From NCBI RefSeq assembly GCF_021869535.1, contig NW_026262668.1, positions 71,755,558 to 71,819,557 of the forward strand: a DNA stretch of 64,000 bases. The letters run 5' to 3'. The stretch comes from Mytilus californianus (taxonomy: Eukaryota; Mollusca; Bivalvia; Mytilida; Mytilidae). A program made the position numbers and the translations under genes. Below are positions 1 to 12,200 of this stretch, one piece after another (positions within the stretch are counted from its first letter, which is position 1; every line of letters starts with the position of its first letter). The notes under the pieces are model-generated. The model saw only the letters and a list, made by a program, of their open reading frames with translations, did not search any database and was not told the origin of the DNA.

Positions 1-340
1 TAATTGGTCAAGATCTATCGGCCCTGAAATTATCAGACGAATCGAACAACCCATTGTCGGGTTGCTGCCACCGAATTGGTAGTTTTAACAAAATTTTGCA
101 GTTTTTTGTTATTATTTTGAATATTATTATAGATATATATAAACTGTATGCAGCAATAATGTTCAGCAAAGTAAGATCTACAAAAAAGTTAATATGACCA
201 AAATTGTCAATTGACCCCTTAAGGAGTTATTGCCCTTTAAAGACAATTATAAACAATTTGTTCATCAAGTTTGCTAACATTTAAAAATCTTCTCCTCTGA
301 AATACAGGTGAGCGATTCAGGCTCTTGAGAGCCTCTTGTT
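1..340 (+). repeat. Partial copy of interspersed repeat family R1
   Basis: The sequence matches the right-hand part of the R1 element seen in full at 13561-14585 and, reversed, at 21181-22294. Shared phrases include the stretch around 'caattgaccccttaaggag' and the right terminus, where a GGTGAGCG motif is followed by a small palindrome (aggctcttgagagcct, 319-334). The left part lies outside the window. Confidence 0.75.
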
Positions 341-553
341 GGGGGTGAAACATTTCAACCAAACATTTGGATAAAAATTGCTTGTTTGTCTTTCTTAACT
401 CGTGTCGGTCGTATTGTAAATTTCATTGAATAGCCCGGCGTATATCTTGTTTACAATAAGAAATCCGTGACGTTATGCTAACTAAACATACAACAAACGA
501 GAATTTTCCATGTCAATTTTTTACTGACAAGTCCCACATCAAATATATTAGTA

Positions 554-805
554 CATAGCTTTGGATCCATCCAATCATTTTATAATAGACAATTAATGGG
601 GAGAATACGGCATCAAAGATGTCCAACCCTTACACTTTAACTATAAATTATACATGCCTTACGTCAGGAACCGTTAAAAAAGTGCAATTTACACTTATTT
701 TATGTTTTTTAGCCAAAAAAAGGGTCCACAAAAATTTTCGCCTCGCTCCGCTCGACGATATTTACTTACGTCGCCCCTCTTTCCTAAATCCTGGATCCGC
801 CCCTG
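554..805. mobile_element. Small hAT-like non-autonomous element
   Basis: The right end reads ...ggatccgcccctg, a terminus typical of hAT-type elements (CAGGGGCGGATCC when reversed). The sequence tattagta (546-553) before the proposed left end and tattagtc (806-813) after the right end agree at 7 of 8 bases, as expected for an 8-bp target duplication. The left terminus is poorly conserved, sharing mainly GGATCCA, so the left boundary is tentative. No transposase is visible. Confidence 0.45.
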
Positions 806-858
806 TATTAGTCCAAATAATTATGACGTCTATCAAGGCTATTTTTTTTTTTCTGTGA

Positions 859-880
859 CTCCTTCCTACGTAGGAAGGAG
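859..880. repeat. Perfect 22-bp palindrome
   Basis: ctccttcctac is followed directly by its reverse complement gtaggaaggag. No gene is adjacent and the function is unknown. Confidence 0.9.
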
Positions 881-3051
881 CTATATATCAAATCAAAGAC
901 CTGCAACTGACTAAAAAAATCTAAAAACTTTGCAATGCTTGCCAATTTATTATGCTTCAGAGAAAGAAAGGGCTAGAGAACTGGATCATCTCATGACATA
1001 TATATGTTAACATACGAAAACAAAGCAATTCAAACAATCAATTTTTAATTTGGTGATATATGAATGTGACGTTCGTATGTAAGACTGAAGTTAACAACCG
1101 AGGTCCTTTAGGAGAGTAACATTTTCCTTTGCCTAGCATTGTTAAACGTGTCAACAACTTCTTTAGTGTCAATGTCAAAATCAGCGTCATTTCCAATGTT
1201 GCACAGAGTTGATCTGGTTTCTTAGATGGATAAATATCCCATCGCGCAACCCATCTTTTAATTTCGAGAAGAAACTGTTATGATTTTTTATGAATTTTTT
1301 TTTTGTCATTTCGTTTGTGCACGCAAGTGCGTCGTTGCGTCAATGGTAGCTACGCCTATGACTTTTTTACTGCTATATCTGGTCAGAGACATATATACAC
1401 ATGTGTATATTTGTCTCTGATCTGGTGTTGTTAAGTTGATTTTTTTTTACTTCACATTCACATTGCATCATTTTTTTTTTCATTTTTACTCTTTGTGATG
1501 CCAAGCAATAGAGAAAAAAGAAGGTAGGTTGCTTCTGCTCACGACATGTACATTATGCAGATATGTTAGAAGATTAAATAATAAGATGTATATGATACAT
1601 GCCATGTTGAATGATTTTATAATCTTAAAATCATCAATCTATGTGAAAAATTATTTTAACTCTCCGTTTAAGTGTTATTTGTTTTTCTTTTGACAGTAAC
1701 CAAATTATTTAAAATATATGTTACAAAAAAAAAAGTTGTTACGGTGAGCTCATGTTTTTAATTTTTTTATTAATATGTACTTAATAAAACTTTTTTTTTT
1801 TAATTTGCCCGTGGTGCGTTTAAAAGCAAATTATGTCCTAAAATGTTCATCACCTCAATCAATGAATATTCATACATCTTAAGTAATGTCTTCGTTTGCG
1901 GTTTTGAATTATTTACTTAATCAAGCTTAACATCAATATTTTGTTGTTAATTGTTTCGTTATTGGCATGCCATATAAGTTTAATGTAAGTATTCGGCTCA
2001 GCTTTGGGTGCTATAATTAGCAATAAAACACTTTTCTATTCTCTTTTATTCTATCAAAGCAATTCCAGATTGTCCAGCATAAATGCATTACTTAAGTCTT
2101 TTATCTGTAATTTTAGTGGGGCGTTTGTCTTCCTGAGGACAGCGTTCTGGTGTACTAGCACTTTAAAGTCCTGCAATAACAGTAGGCTAGCACAAAACAG
2201 TCAAAATTATACATACACCCTTTGGTTTTCTTTTATTTCCTCTTATTTTATTTTACTAATTCATTTTTGTTTAATGTACATATAAAACCTTATACATCCT
2301 TTTTTTCTTAAATTCACATGCACATATTTAGGCCTATTTGGATTTATACAAAATATTTTGACTACTATATTCACATACACAATTTGGCATATCTAATTTC
2401 TCCGCTCTTTACTTGGCTACTGGTGTACCATGACAATGTTGCTGCCCTGCCGCTCACTGTCGTTTGCTTGGCCTTTTCTGCTGTTCCGGCTTTGGGGGCT
2501 CCTATTTTTATTTTAATATATATTTTTTTCTTTATTAAAATTTATAAATTTTTTTTTATTTTTTTTAATCTATTTAAGTTCTATTTATTTTTCTATTTGA
2601 TTTTTTCATCAATTCATTTACTTATTTATTTATTCATTTTATTTATCAAGTTATTGTTCATTTTACATTTTATTCATGTTATAGTTTTTTTTTCTTGTTG
2701 TCTCTCAAAATTATATCAAGGATTTGTATAGTATCTTACTATACACATCCTTGATTTATCATTATATCAATTACCATAAGGTAAAAATAAACTATTTAAA
2801 TTCCCCAAAAGGCGCAAGTCAGGGCCGTCCGTGCAAGAGCCTCATGGGTAGTCAAGTCGTTAAAAAAAACCTCGTCGTCGTCTGTAATTTTAAAAAGTGG
2901 GACACTCAGGAAGACACTGATCTAACAGTACGGATTGTTTCACCAACATTGAGTCCGAAATTAGCCAAAAGGCGGTTCCCTGTTTGAATCTATAGTTTAT
3001 CTAAATAATGACTAACTTAGAGAACCAGGCGAACAAGAAACGAGAGGAAAA
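881..3051. other. Gene-free upstream region
   Basis: No conserved coding signal was found. The stretch is AT-rich, with a near-perfect 38-bp palindrome at 1383-1420 and a strongly T-rich, low-complexity segment at about 2500-2700 whose short open frames read as Phe/Ile/Leu runs. The MRPL17 promoter should lie near the end of it, but no clear TATA box is seen before the ATG at 3052. Confidence 0.6.
1383..1420. repeat. 38-bp near-perfect palindrome
   Basis: The two 19-base halves are reverse complements except at one position. The outer arm is tcagagaca and the centre is acacatgtgt. It could form a cruciform. It is not obviously part of a larger element. Confidence 0.85.
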
Positions 3052-3231
3052 ATGTCATTGAAAATTCCGTATTCTCAGACCGCCCGTAAATTTAGAGGAA
3101 CGTTCGGATTGGGAAGTGGGCCCAGTGGACGAATTAAACGTTTGAGAATGTGTGTCACAGGTCTTATACGACACGAAAGAATAGAATCAACGTTTGCACG
3201 ATGTGATGAAACACGTGGGTATGCAGAGAGA
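3052..3231 (+). CDS. MRPL17: MRPL17 exon 1
   Basis: Encodes residues 1-60, from MSLKIPYS to RGYAER, and ends in phase 0 at a consensus donor (aga|gtaagt). The 160-bp tandem array begins only about 100 bp downstream in intron 1. Confidence 0.95.
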
Positions 3232-6200
3232 GTAAGTAAAGTGTTGTTTCACTCATTGTCCCCTGCGCAACGCGTTGCGGAGGACATAGAAATACCGGGC
3301 TTCCGTCCGTCTGTGCGTCATTCCGTCTGGTCTTGTTAGCGCTCTCACGTGTACAATTCTTGTCAGATTTTTATGAAACTTTTATTATAGGTTTATACTG
3401 GGACTGTTATACTAACTATGTTAGTATAATAGTCCCAGGTTTATTTCAGCAATGTCTTGGACGAGTTCGAAAATCAGTCACGATCAATTATTTTTAAAAG
3501 AGTTATGCCCCTTGGAAACATTAATTATATGGAAAATTGCATTGTTAGTGCACTCATTTGTTCAATTCTTGCCAGATTTTTATGAAACTTATATCATATG
3601 TTCATACTAGCAATGTCTCTGACGAGTTGAAAAATCAGTGCTGATCAATTATTTTTAAAAGAGTAATGTCCCTTGGAAACATTAATTATATGGAAAATTG
3701 CATTGTTAGCGCTCTCATGTATACAATTCTTGTCAGTTTTTTATGAAACTTTTATCATAGGTTTATACTGGGACTATTATACCAACTATGTTAGTATAAT
3801 AGTCCCAGGTTTATATTAGCAATGTCTTGGACGAGTTCGAAAATCAGTGCTGATCAATTATTTTTAAAAGAGTAATGTCCCTTGGAAACATTAATTATAT
3901 GGAAAATTGCATTGTTAGCGCTCTCATCATGCTCATGCATATGTATACAATTCTTGTCAGTTTTTTATGAAACTTTTATCATAGGTTTATACTGGGACTA
4001 TTATACCAACTATGTTAGTATAATAGTCCCAGGTTTATATTAGCAATGTCTTGGACGAGTTCGAAAATCAGTCACGATCAATTATTTTTAAAAGAGTTAT
4101 GCCCCTTGGAAACATTAATTATATGGAAAATTGCATTCTTAGCGCTCTCATGTATACAATTCTTGTCAGATTTTTATGAAACTTTTATCATAGGTTTATA
4201 CTGGGACTATTATACCAACTATGTTAGTATGATAGTCCCAGGTTTATATCAGCAATGTCTTGGACGAGTTCGAAAATCAGTCACAATCAATTATTTTTAA
4301 AAAAGTTATGCCCCTTGGAAACATTAATTATATGGAAAATTGCATTGTTAGTGCACTCATTTGTTCAATTCTTTCCAGATTTTTATGAAACTTATATCAT
4401 AGGTTCTATTAAGCAATGTCTTAGACGAGTTCAAAAATCAGTCACGATCAATTATTTTTAAAAGAGTTATGCCCCTGGGAAACATTAATTATATGGAAAA
4501 TTTCATCGTTAGCGCACTTATTTGTTCAATTCTTGCCAGATTTTTATGAAACTTATATCATAGGTTCATATTAGCAATGTCTTGGACGAGTTCGAAAATC
4601 AGTGCCAATCAATTATTTTTAAAAGAGTTATGCCCTTGGAAACATTAATTATATGGAAAATTGCATTGTTAGTGCTCTAATGTGTTCAATTCTTGCCAGG
4701 TTTTTATGAAACTTGTATCATAGGTTTATATCAGCAATGTCTCTGACGAGTTCAAAAATCAGTGCTGATAAATTATTTTTAAAAGAGTAATGTCCCTTGG
4801 AAACATTAATCATATGGAAAATTGCATTGTTAGTGCTCTAATGTATACAATCCTTGCCAAAATTTTCTGGAACTTAAATCATAGATTCATATCAGCAATG
4901 TCTCTGATGAGTTCAAAAATCAGTGCTGATCAAAATTTTTTAATAGAGTTACATGTACATGTATGCCCCTTGGAAATATTAATTATATGTAAAATTGCCT
5001 TATGAGCGCTCTAATATGTACAATTCTTGCCAGATTTTTATGAAATTTATATTATATATTTATATCATCAATGTCTTTGACGAGTTTGAAAATCAGTGCT
5101 GATCAATTATTTTTTAAAAAGTTATGCCCCTTGGAAATATTGATTATACGGAAAATTGCATTGCTAGCGCTCTCAAAAGTTCAATTCTTGCCAGAATTGT
5201 ATGAATCTTATATCATAGGTTTATATCAGCTATGTCTTTGACACTTTCGAAAATCAGTTCTGATAAAATATTTTTTAACGAGTTATGCCCCTTGGAAATA
5301 TTAATTTTAATGAAAATCAGATTGCATTTGCTCTGAAGCCTTCATTTCTCTAAGATATTAATAAGAAGTCTTATAGAACAAAAAAAAAGGTGCTTTTTTT
5401 GGTTATTACACTTGTACCTTGGATAGATAAAAATATGTGCAACGCGGGGGACATTGGAACTCTGTTCTTTTATTAAAATGCAGAAAACTGGGGATCAGGT
5501 TCATCGGTATAGGGTCTGTTCGCCCTAATAACATGTTCCCCCTGGGTTTGTTCGCCCATATAGTCCGTTTGCCCTGTGTTCCTACTTCTATAAAAGAAAA
5601 ATATTAAATATCAATGGTATTAAGCTTATTCAGATATTTATATGGTTAATATTAAAGAAAATATATATTTCTCAAAATACATGTACATGAAAGAGACATG
5701 GAAATATTTAAAAAATAATGGTTTGTTTCTGTGCATTAACTGCCTTCATTGTTACATTTTTTTTTAAATTTAGATTTACTTTTTATGACTTAATTGTAAT
5801 TTAGAATGTTGATTAGGCATAATTATGATGTCTTTCATCTCACTGGTTGTTGTATTAATTGCCTTTGGTGGATTAATAATGAAAATTAACTAGTCAGCTT
5901 GGAATTATTGAATGCAAATGACTAAGTATGAGTTGGATCTTGTTATAACTATTAATAATTGTTTAGAAATTAGTGAAATGTATCAATAAAGATAAATAAA
6001 ATACATACAGACAACTTGATCTTCAGTTGTTTTATATTAAATATTTTGTATTCCTGTACACTTCAGAGCAAATTAAAGAAAAATAATTATCTGGTAGCAG
6101 CAATACAACATAAACATGATATCAAAATATTCGGCAACATTTTCAACAAACTTTAACATACTTTATTCAAATGATAAACATTATACAACAAGACACATTA

Positions 6201-9200
6201 TAAAATAAAAATCAGGGCGAACAGGTATTAGAGCGAATGGACCTAGGGTGAACGTGAATCGGCAAACGAACCTGGATTCAGGTTCATCATAACGATTTGA
6301 CAAATAAATTATAATGAGTACTAACAAACTGTGCAACTGGAAATTTTAAAAGCCTGGTAGCACCTACATGTAAATGTAGATATATATAAAAGTTTGATTT
6401 TGTGTTTCAGAAAAATAAAGTCTATTGGATGCATAGGTATGTAGGGACAGGAACCAGTGTTGCGCATAGTGGACATTATCTTCTATTTAATTTAAACCAT
6501 AATATTGCGGATACTTTTTTCTCTTTGTCATTTCAATTTTAAAAAAAAGGAGCCCTAATTCACATTTTGCAGCTATTTCTTCTATTTTAAAAGTAATCAC
6601 GCAATTGGTTTCAAAGTTGTTTGGTCGCCTCAAATGAGGGACCTTGTGGGGTCGATCCCCCACAGGGTAAATCTGAAGACTTGAAAATTGATATTTGCTG
6701 CTTCTTTGCTAAGTGCTCACCATTTAGGAGTAAGAGCAAAGATGGGTCAACCTGGAGTCAGAATAATGTGTCCTGGTAGGGTGACATGTCTTCCTGCAGA
6801 ATTAATGAATTAGCACATTTTAAATCTGGATCAATGTGTCAGTCTAGTACTTATAGCAGGGTTCATATTCATATCACATTAATATGGTCTTGTCCTGAAT
6901 ATGCATTTAATTTTTCACTCAAGTTAACCAGCAAGCTATCATATTTTCAAAAGTTGTTTCTGGTAAGAAAATATCTATGTTGTAATCAGTTTGCCACATT
7001 CATCCTTATATTATGTCTGATGCTTCTGTTAGCCAACCAACATGGCTGCCAAGGCTAAAAGTAGAAAAAAGGGGTAAGATGCAAGTATTGTTTATTAACT
7101 TTAAAACTGTTATAGATAGAGAAAATTTGACAGTTACATTAATGTTCAGAATGTCACTCAACATCAACCTGCTGTCAATTTTATTGGAGTTATTGTCATA
7201 CATGAAGATTTTTACCAATACTTGTTTATTTTTGCTACTGTATTTACTTGAAAAGTATAATAAATATATTATCTTTTATAAGCAAAAACTATTAGCAAAA
7301 TTAATTAAAGTCCACAAATAAATCATCAGTTGACTCCATATAGAAGTTATTGCCCTTTATTGATGATTTTTTACCAACTTGAGTGCTTTTAAAGAATACC
7401 TTGAAAATGATGGTAGATGAACTGAAACTTTTCAAACATGAAAAATCTTCAGCATCACAAATAATTGTCATGAGATCCTAAGTGGAGTTGTTGCCCCTGA
7501 ATCACTATTTTAACCCATTTATCCTTTTTGCTAATTATCTTGAAAACTATAAAGGATAGACAGAATCTGGGTCCAGCAAAATTTGAATCTACACAGTTTC
7601 CGTTAAACACAAATATTCTTGTTTCATTGTATCAACTTTATTCAAAAATGCCAGCTCACTGGATAGTTTGGTTAGCTGTGGACCACCATAACACCCTGCA
7701 CACAGAAGAAGGTCTGGATTTAGTGATAATCTTTCTAATACATAAAATTATTTTGCAGTTAATAAATATTGCTTCAAGGCATGGCGATAAAGACAAGTAT
7801 GCAATGGAAGTAGCAGACTATTGGTTACTTGTGAGTAGGAATATGTATTTTTGTTCTATTGGTAAATTATTGGATCAGTATATGCATGTATATGATTCCA
7901 TGGAATTTCTTGCCATTCTCTGATTTTGCTTTTATTATGTCATAGAAAAAGGCAATCATTGGTGACTTCTCACAGAACAAAAACACAATTTGTTGCAAAT
8001 TACTGGAAAGAACATTGTTTACAAACATATTGTATGAAAATTGAAACAGATTCAACTGCTGTATCAAGATTGCCACAGGATGCTACAATGTAGTAAACAA
8101 AAATTGATCAATTATTTGTATTCTAAGTCATATTTTTCATGTATCTGGTATATCATTGGATTAATTAAATCATATAAGTCTTCATAACAAAAATATATTA
8201 GCATATATATATTATACATTGTAACCTCAAAGGTGCTTGAACAATTTTTAGATGCCAGATAAACTTGACCTGCAAAGGTACATTTTGTATATCTAATTAT
8301 CCTAATACTGTAGACATGATCAATTAAAAAAATTATTCGGATGTTTTAGAAATTGCAAAAAATTTTGATGGGATTGATTTTGCAAGAATAAAAACTCACA
8401 TTTTAAATTTTGATGGCATTATTTGTAATCAGCATTTCATGAAATCAGAATAATAAATCTACCACTTTTTTCCATTGTACAACAATGGCAGTTACAAATG
8501 CACACAAAAATTTCTGAATTTACAGTATTACAATTCAGTATCAAATTCTGCAACAATTTTTTGTGGTGTTTGTTCTTACATTTTAAGAACATGAAGAATG
8601 TCATATATATTATTTTTTCAGGAAAAAGATTTAATTCACAAACTATTCAAAGTCATAGTACCAAGATATGAGAACCACAGATCTAGCTATACACAGTTAT
8701 ACATGTTACCTAAGGAGCTACCAGGTTATGGCAAAGATATGGGAGTTCTTGAACTAAAAGGTATATTTGTAAATAATAAAAGACAGTCTGTATGTTACCA
8801 TATGGGGTACAAGGGTAAGCTGTGAAGTTTCAATGCACAATACACACAAGAAAATTAATTATCACAATTGCTGCTGTTTCATGTACCATTGTAATACAGA
8901 TTGATTGTTGGTGATTTAAGATGATAATACACTGACTGTAATTTGTGGTTATCATCAGCTCCGTAGTCATTGCTCTGGTACAGACATGATTTATAACACA
9001 CTTTTCTTAAATTTATCTTAAGTGTTAAGAAACCAAGGTTCTAACTGCCTCAGGCAAAGTTAACCTAAGTGAATCTGGCTATTCTTTTGGTCATATAGCT
9101 CATCATGGAGGTATTCAGGTATTATTTATACATCCTTGAATTTGAAACTCTGGGGTTTTAGCATTACTGTTGAAGTAAAATTCAAAAAATAACTTCATTT

Positions 9201-12200
9201 GCACAAAATTTATAAAGTGTTGTTTTCATTTTGACCACATTAAAAGGATAACAGAAATACCAAAAAAATATTTGACAGGAAATCAAATTACACCAACCAT
9301 TCAACACCTGACACATCTTACAAAGCTGATGCACAATTACAGACAAACAACAACAAACAACACATGGTCCAGGTAGCTTGACTTGGGACAGTTACAAATG
9401 TGGTGGGGTATAACCAGTTATTAATCTTTTATCTTGAGATGACCATGGTAGTTTATATATATATATTTACTTCTGACACCTTTTAAAAGGTAACTTTTTA
9501 ATTAATAAAAAATGATTTCTATACAAATGAGTTACTTCCCTTTAAAAGATTTGCCTATCATACAAATTTAGACAATTGAAACGAAAAAGAAAAGATAAGT
9601 TTAGTTCACCTGCCTGATGCCCATGAAAGCAATTGCCATAACACGACATCCTTTGTCTTGCCATTGTCATTTGAAATTTTGAGAACCACAGCATAGAGTG
9701 AAATCGAACTTTGCAAACAAGATTTTTGTCTCGCCTGCGACGAAAGTCGCAGTATGCAAGACATAGGTATTACTATCCGGTTGTGGTGGCAGCAGAGTAA
9801 AATACAGAAGGTAGAAGACCTGGATACTTCATACCTTGTATGCAGATACCTTATGTTATGAAGTTTCTGTCTGTCATATGCCCATTGTCCTTGACCTCAT
9901 TTTCATGGTTCAGTGACTGCTTGAAAAAAAATTATTTTTTTTGTCATGTGAATTTCTCACTTAATATGAGTAATAAGATAACTATATTTGGTATATGGGT
10001 TCCTTGCAATGTCTACATGTCCGTCAGACAGGGTTAACCTGACCTCGACTTCAATTCATGGATCAGTGATCAAGGTTAAAGTTACGTGATTTGGTCCGTT
10101 TCTCAGATACTACAAGCAGCATGTCAACAGTATGTGGTGTATGGAATGATTGTAAGGGGTACATGTCAGACTGGCAGGTTTCATCTGACCTTGACCTCAT
10201 TTTCATGGTTCATTGGCCATTGTTAAGTTTTGTGTTTTGGTCTGTTATTCAAATACTAATAGCAATAGGTCAACTATAATTGATGTATGGAATGATATTA
10301 AGGTGTACATGTATGTCTAGCCAGTATTATCTGACCTTTACCTCATTTCCATGGTTCTTTGGTTAACATTAAGTTTTTATATGACCGCAAAAAATTTGCA
10401 TTTGTATAATGCTATCGTCGTCGTGGTTGGTGTCGTTTTCGTCCGAAGACACATTTGGTTCCCGCACAATAACTTTAGTTTAAGTGAATGGACCTCTATG
10501 AAATTTTACCAGAAGGTTCAATACTACACAAGGAAGGTCGGGATTGATTTTTGAGGTTATGGTACCAACAGTTTAGGAATTAGGGGCCAAAAAGGGGCAT
10601 AAAACAAGCATTTTTGTATTTCCGGACAATAACTTGTGTTTAAGTGTATGGATCTCTCTGAAATTGTACTACAAGGTTCCTTACCACAAAGGGAAGGCTG
10701 GAATTGAGTGTTGGGGTAATTGCCCCAAACGTTTAGAAATTAGGGGCAAAAGAGTGGCCAAAAACAAGCTATTTTCTAGTTTCCAGACAATAACTTATGT
10801 TAAAGTTTATGGAACGGTCTGAAACTGTACATTTTTCCTGATAAAAAAATAATCTTTTTAAAATTTCAAAAAATTTGGGGGGGGGGGACTTTTCTCAATT
10901 TTTTTTTGGGGGGGGGTTCATACTTTTTTCTTCAAGTATTTTCAAAAAATTGAAAAAAAAATTTGTGATGGGACAAATGTTTTTGGGGGATTTTTTTTTC
11001 TCATAATTTTAGGGTTTTTTTTTCCCAAAAATTTTCCATTTTTACATTGATTATTTCTGATTTATGTATAAAAGCAACAAATACTGATATGGCAGGAGAT
11101 ACACACCAAACAGGGTGTGTAAATTATTATATTGCGCAATAGCAAGAAATCTTCAATTGAAAATAAATACAAATCTTTTAACGAATTTCAATGTGATTAA
11201 ATTAAGTCTTAAATTTTGGGGGTTCTAACCTTGTATTACTATTTTGGATATTGGGCCCCATTTTAAATTGGTCTACCTTGAGGTCCAAAGGGTCCAAAAT
11301 TAAATTTTGTTTGATTTCATAAAAAACTGAATTATTGCGGCTCTTTGATGTGCTGAGTCTTATTGTGCAGTTAGATTTTTTTATTTTGGGCCCTGTTTTC
11401 AAATTAGTCCATATTAAGGTTTGAAGGGTCCAAAATTAAACTTTGTTTGATTTCAACTAAAATTAAATTTTTTGTGTTTTTTTTATATACTGTATCTAAC
11501 CATGTTGTTAGATTTTTGATATCAGACCATACTAGGTAAATTAAATGTCCCATTTCAAATTTTTAAGATCTTTGACCACATTTATTTTGTGTCAGAAACC
11601 TATATTATGTCAAAAATTTGATCACAATCCAAATTCAGACAGCATCAAGCTTGAATATTGTGTACAAACATGCCCCAGCTGTTCAAGGTTCGACCTCTTT
11701 GGTTGTATCAGACTGCGCTCGGCGAAGCATTTTATTGTGTTTTGGTCTGTTTTTCGATTGCCATAAGCAATGGGTCAACTATATTTGGTGTATGGAATAA
11801 TTGTAAGGTGTACATGTCTGTGTGACAGTTTTTATCTGACCTTGACCTCATTGTCATGGATCTTTAAGAATGTTAAGTTTATGTGATACTTGTAGTAAAA
11901 CATTTATCTTTAAGACTTTCAACACAAAATAAATGGTCAGTCAAACAGGCGAGACATTTCAGCGTGTGCACTCTTGTTCCAAGGTGTTGACACTTTATAC
12001 ATTGATAATTCTTATCAAACATGGCCACCTTGGCTTATTTTTGTTTCTAAATAGCTGAACTTTTGAGCTTCTTGTCAAGAACAGTTGAATAAGTTGGAAC
12101 CAAACTTGACACTTATGTTCCATTGGAGGTATTTGATAAGTGTTTTACTTTCGGTGCTGATTGGATATTCAAAATGATTGTCAGTGGAAGTCGAAAGTTT

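Larger units (their letters stand above)
3338..5330 (+). repeat. 160-bp tandem repeat array in MRPL17 intron 1
   Basis: The phrase ttaattatatggaaaattgc recurs at about 3521, 3682, 3891, 4115, 4325, 4485, 4645, 4805, 4979, 5139 and 5301. Spacing is 160-162 bp for most copies and 209-224 bp for copies carrying a 48-bp insertion (a 41-bp palindrome plus a 7-bp duplication). About 11-12 monomers are present, and they diverge toward the right. The period recalls the ~160-bp repeats reported from bivalves, but I cannot confirm sequence relatedness. Confidence 0.92.

Noticed and set aside
2004-2731. Two open frames of 93 and 137 codons upstream of MRPL17
   Set aside because: They are Phe/Ile/Leu/Tyr runs produced by T-rich low-complexity DNA, without homology.
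3338-5330. Regularly spaced repeats resembling a CRISPR array
   Set aside because: The whole 160-bp unit is repeated, with no short repeat and unique spacers, in an animal intron.
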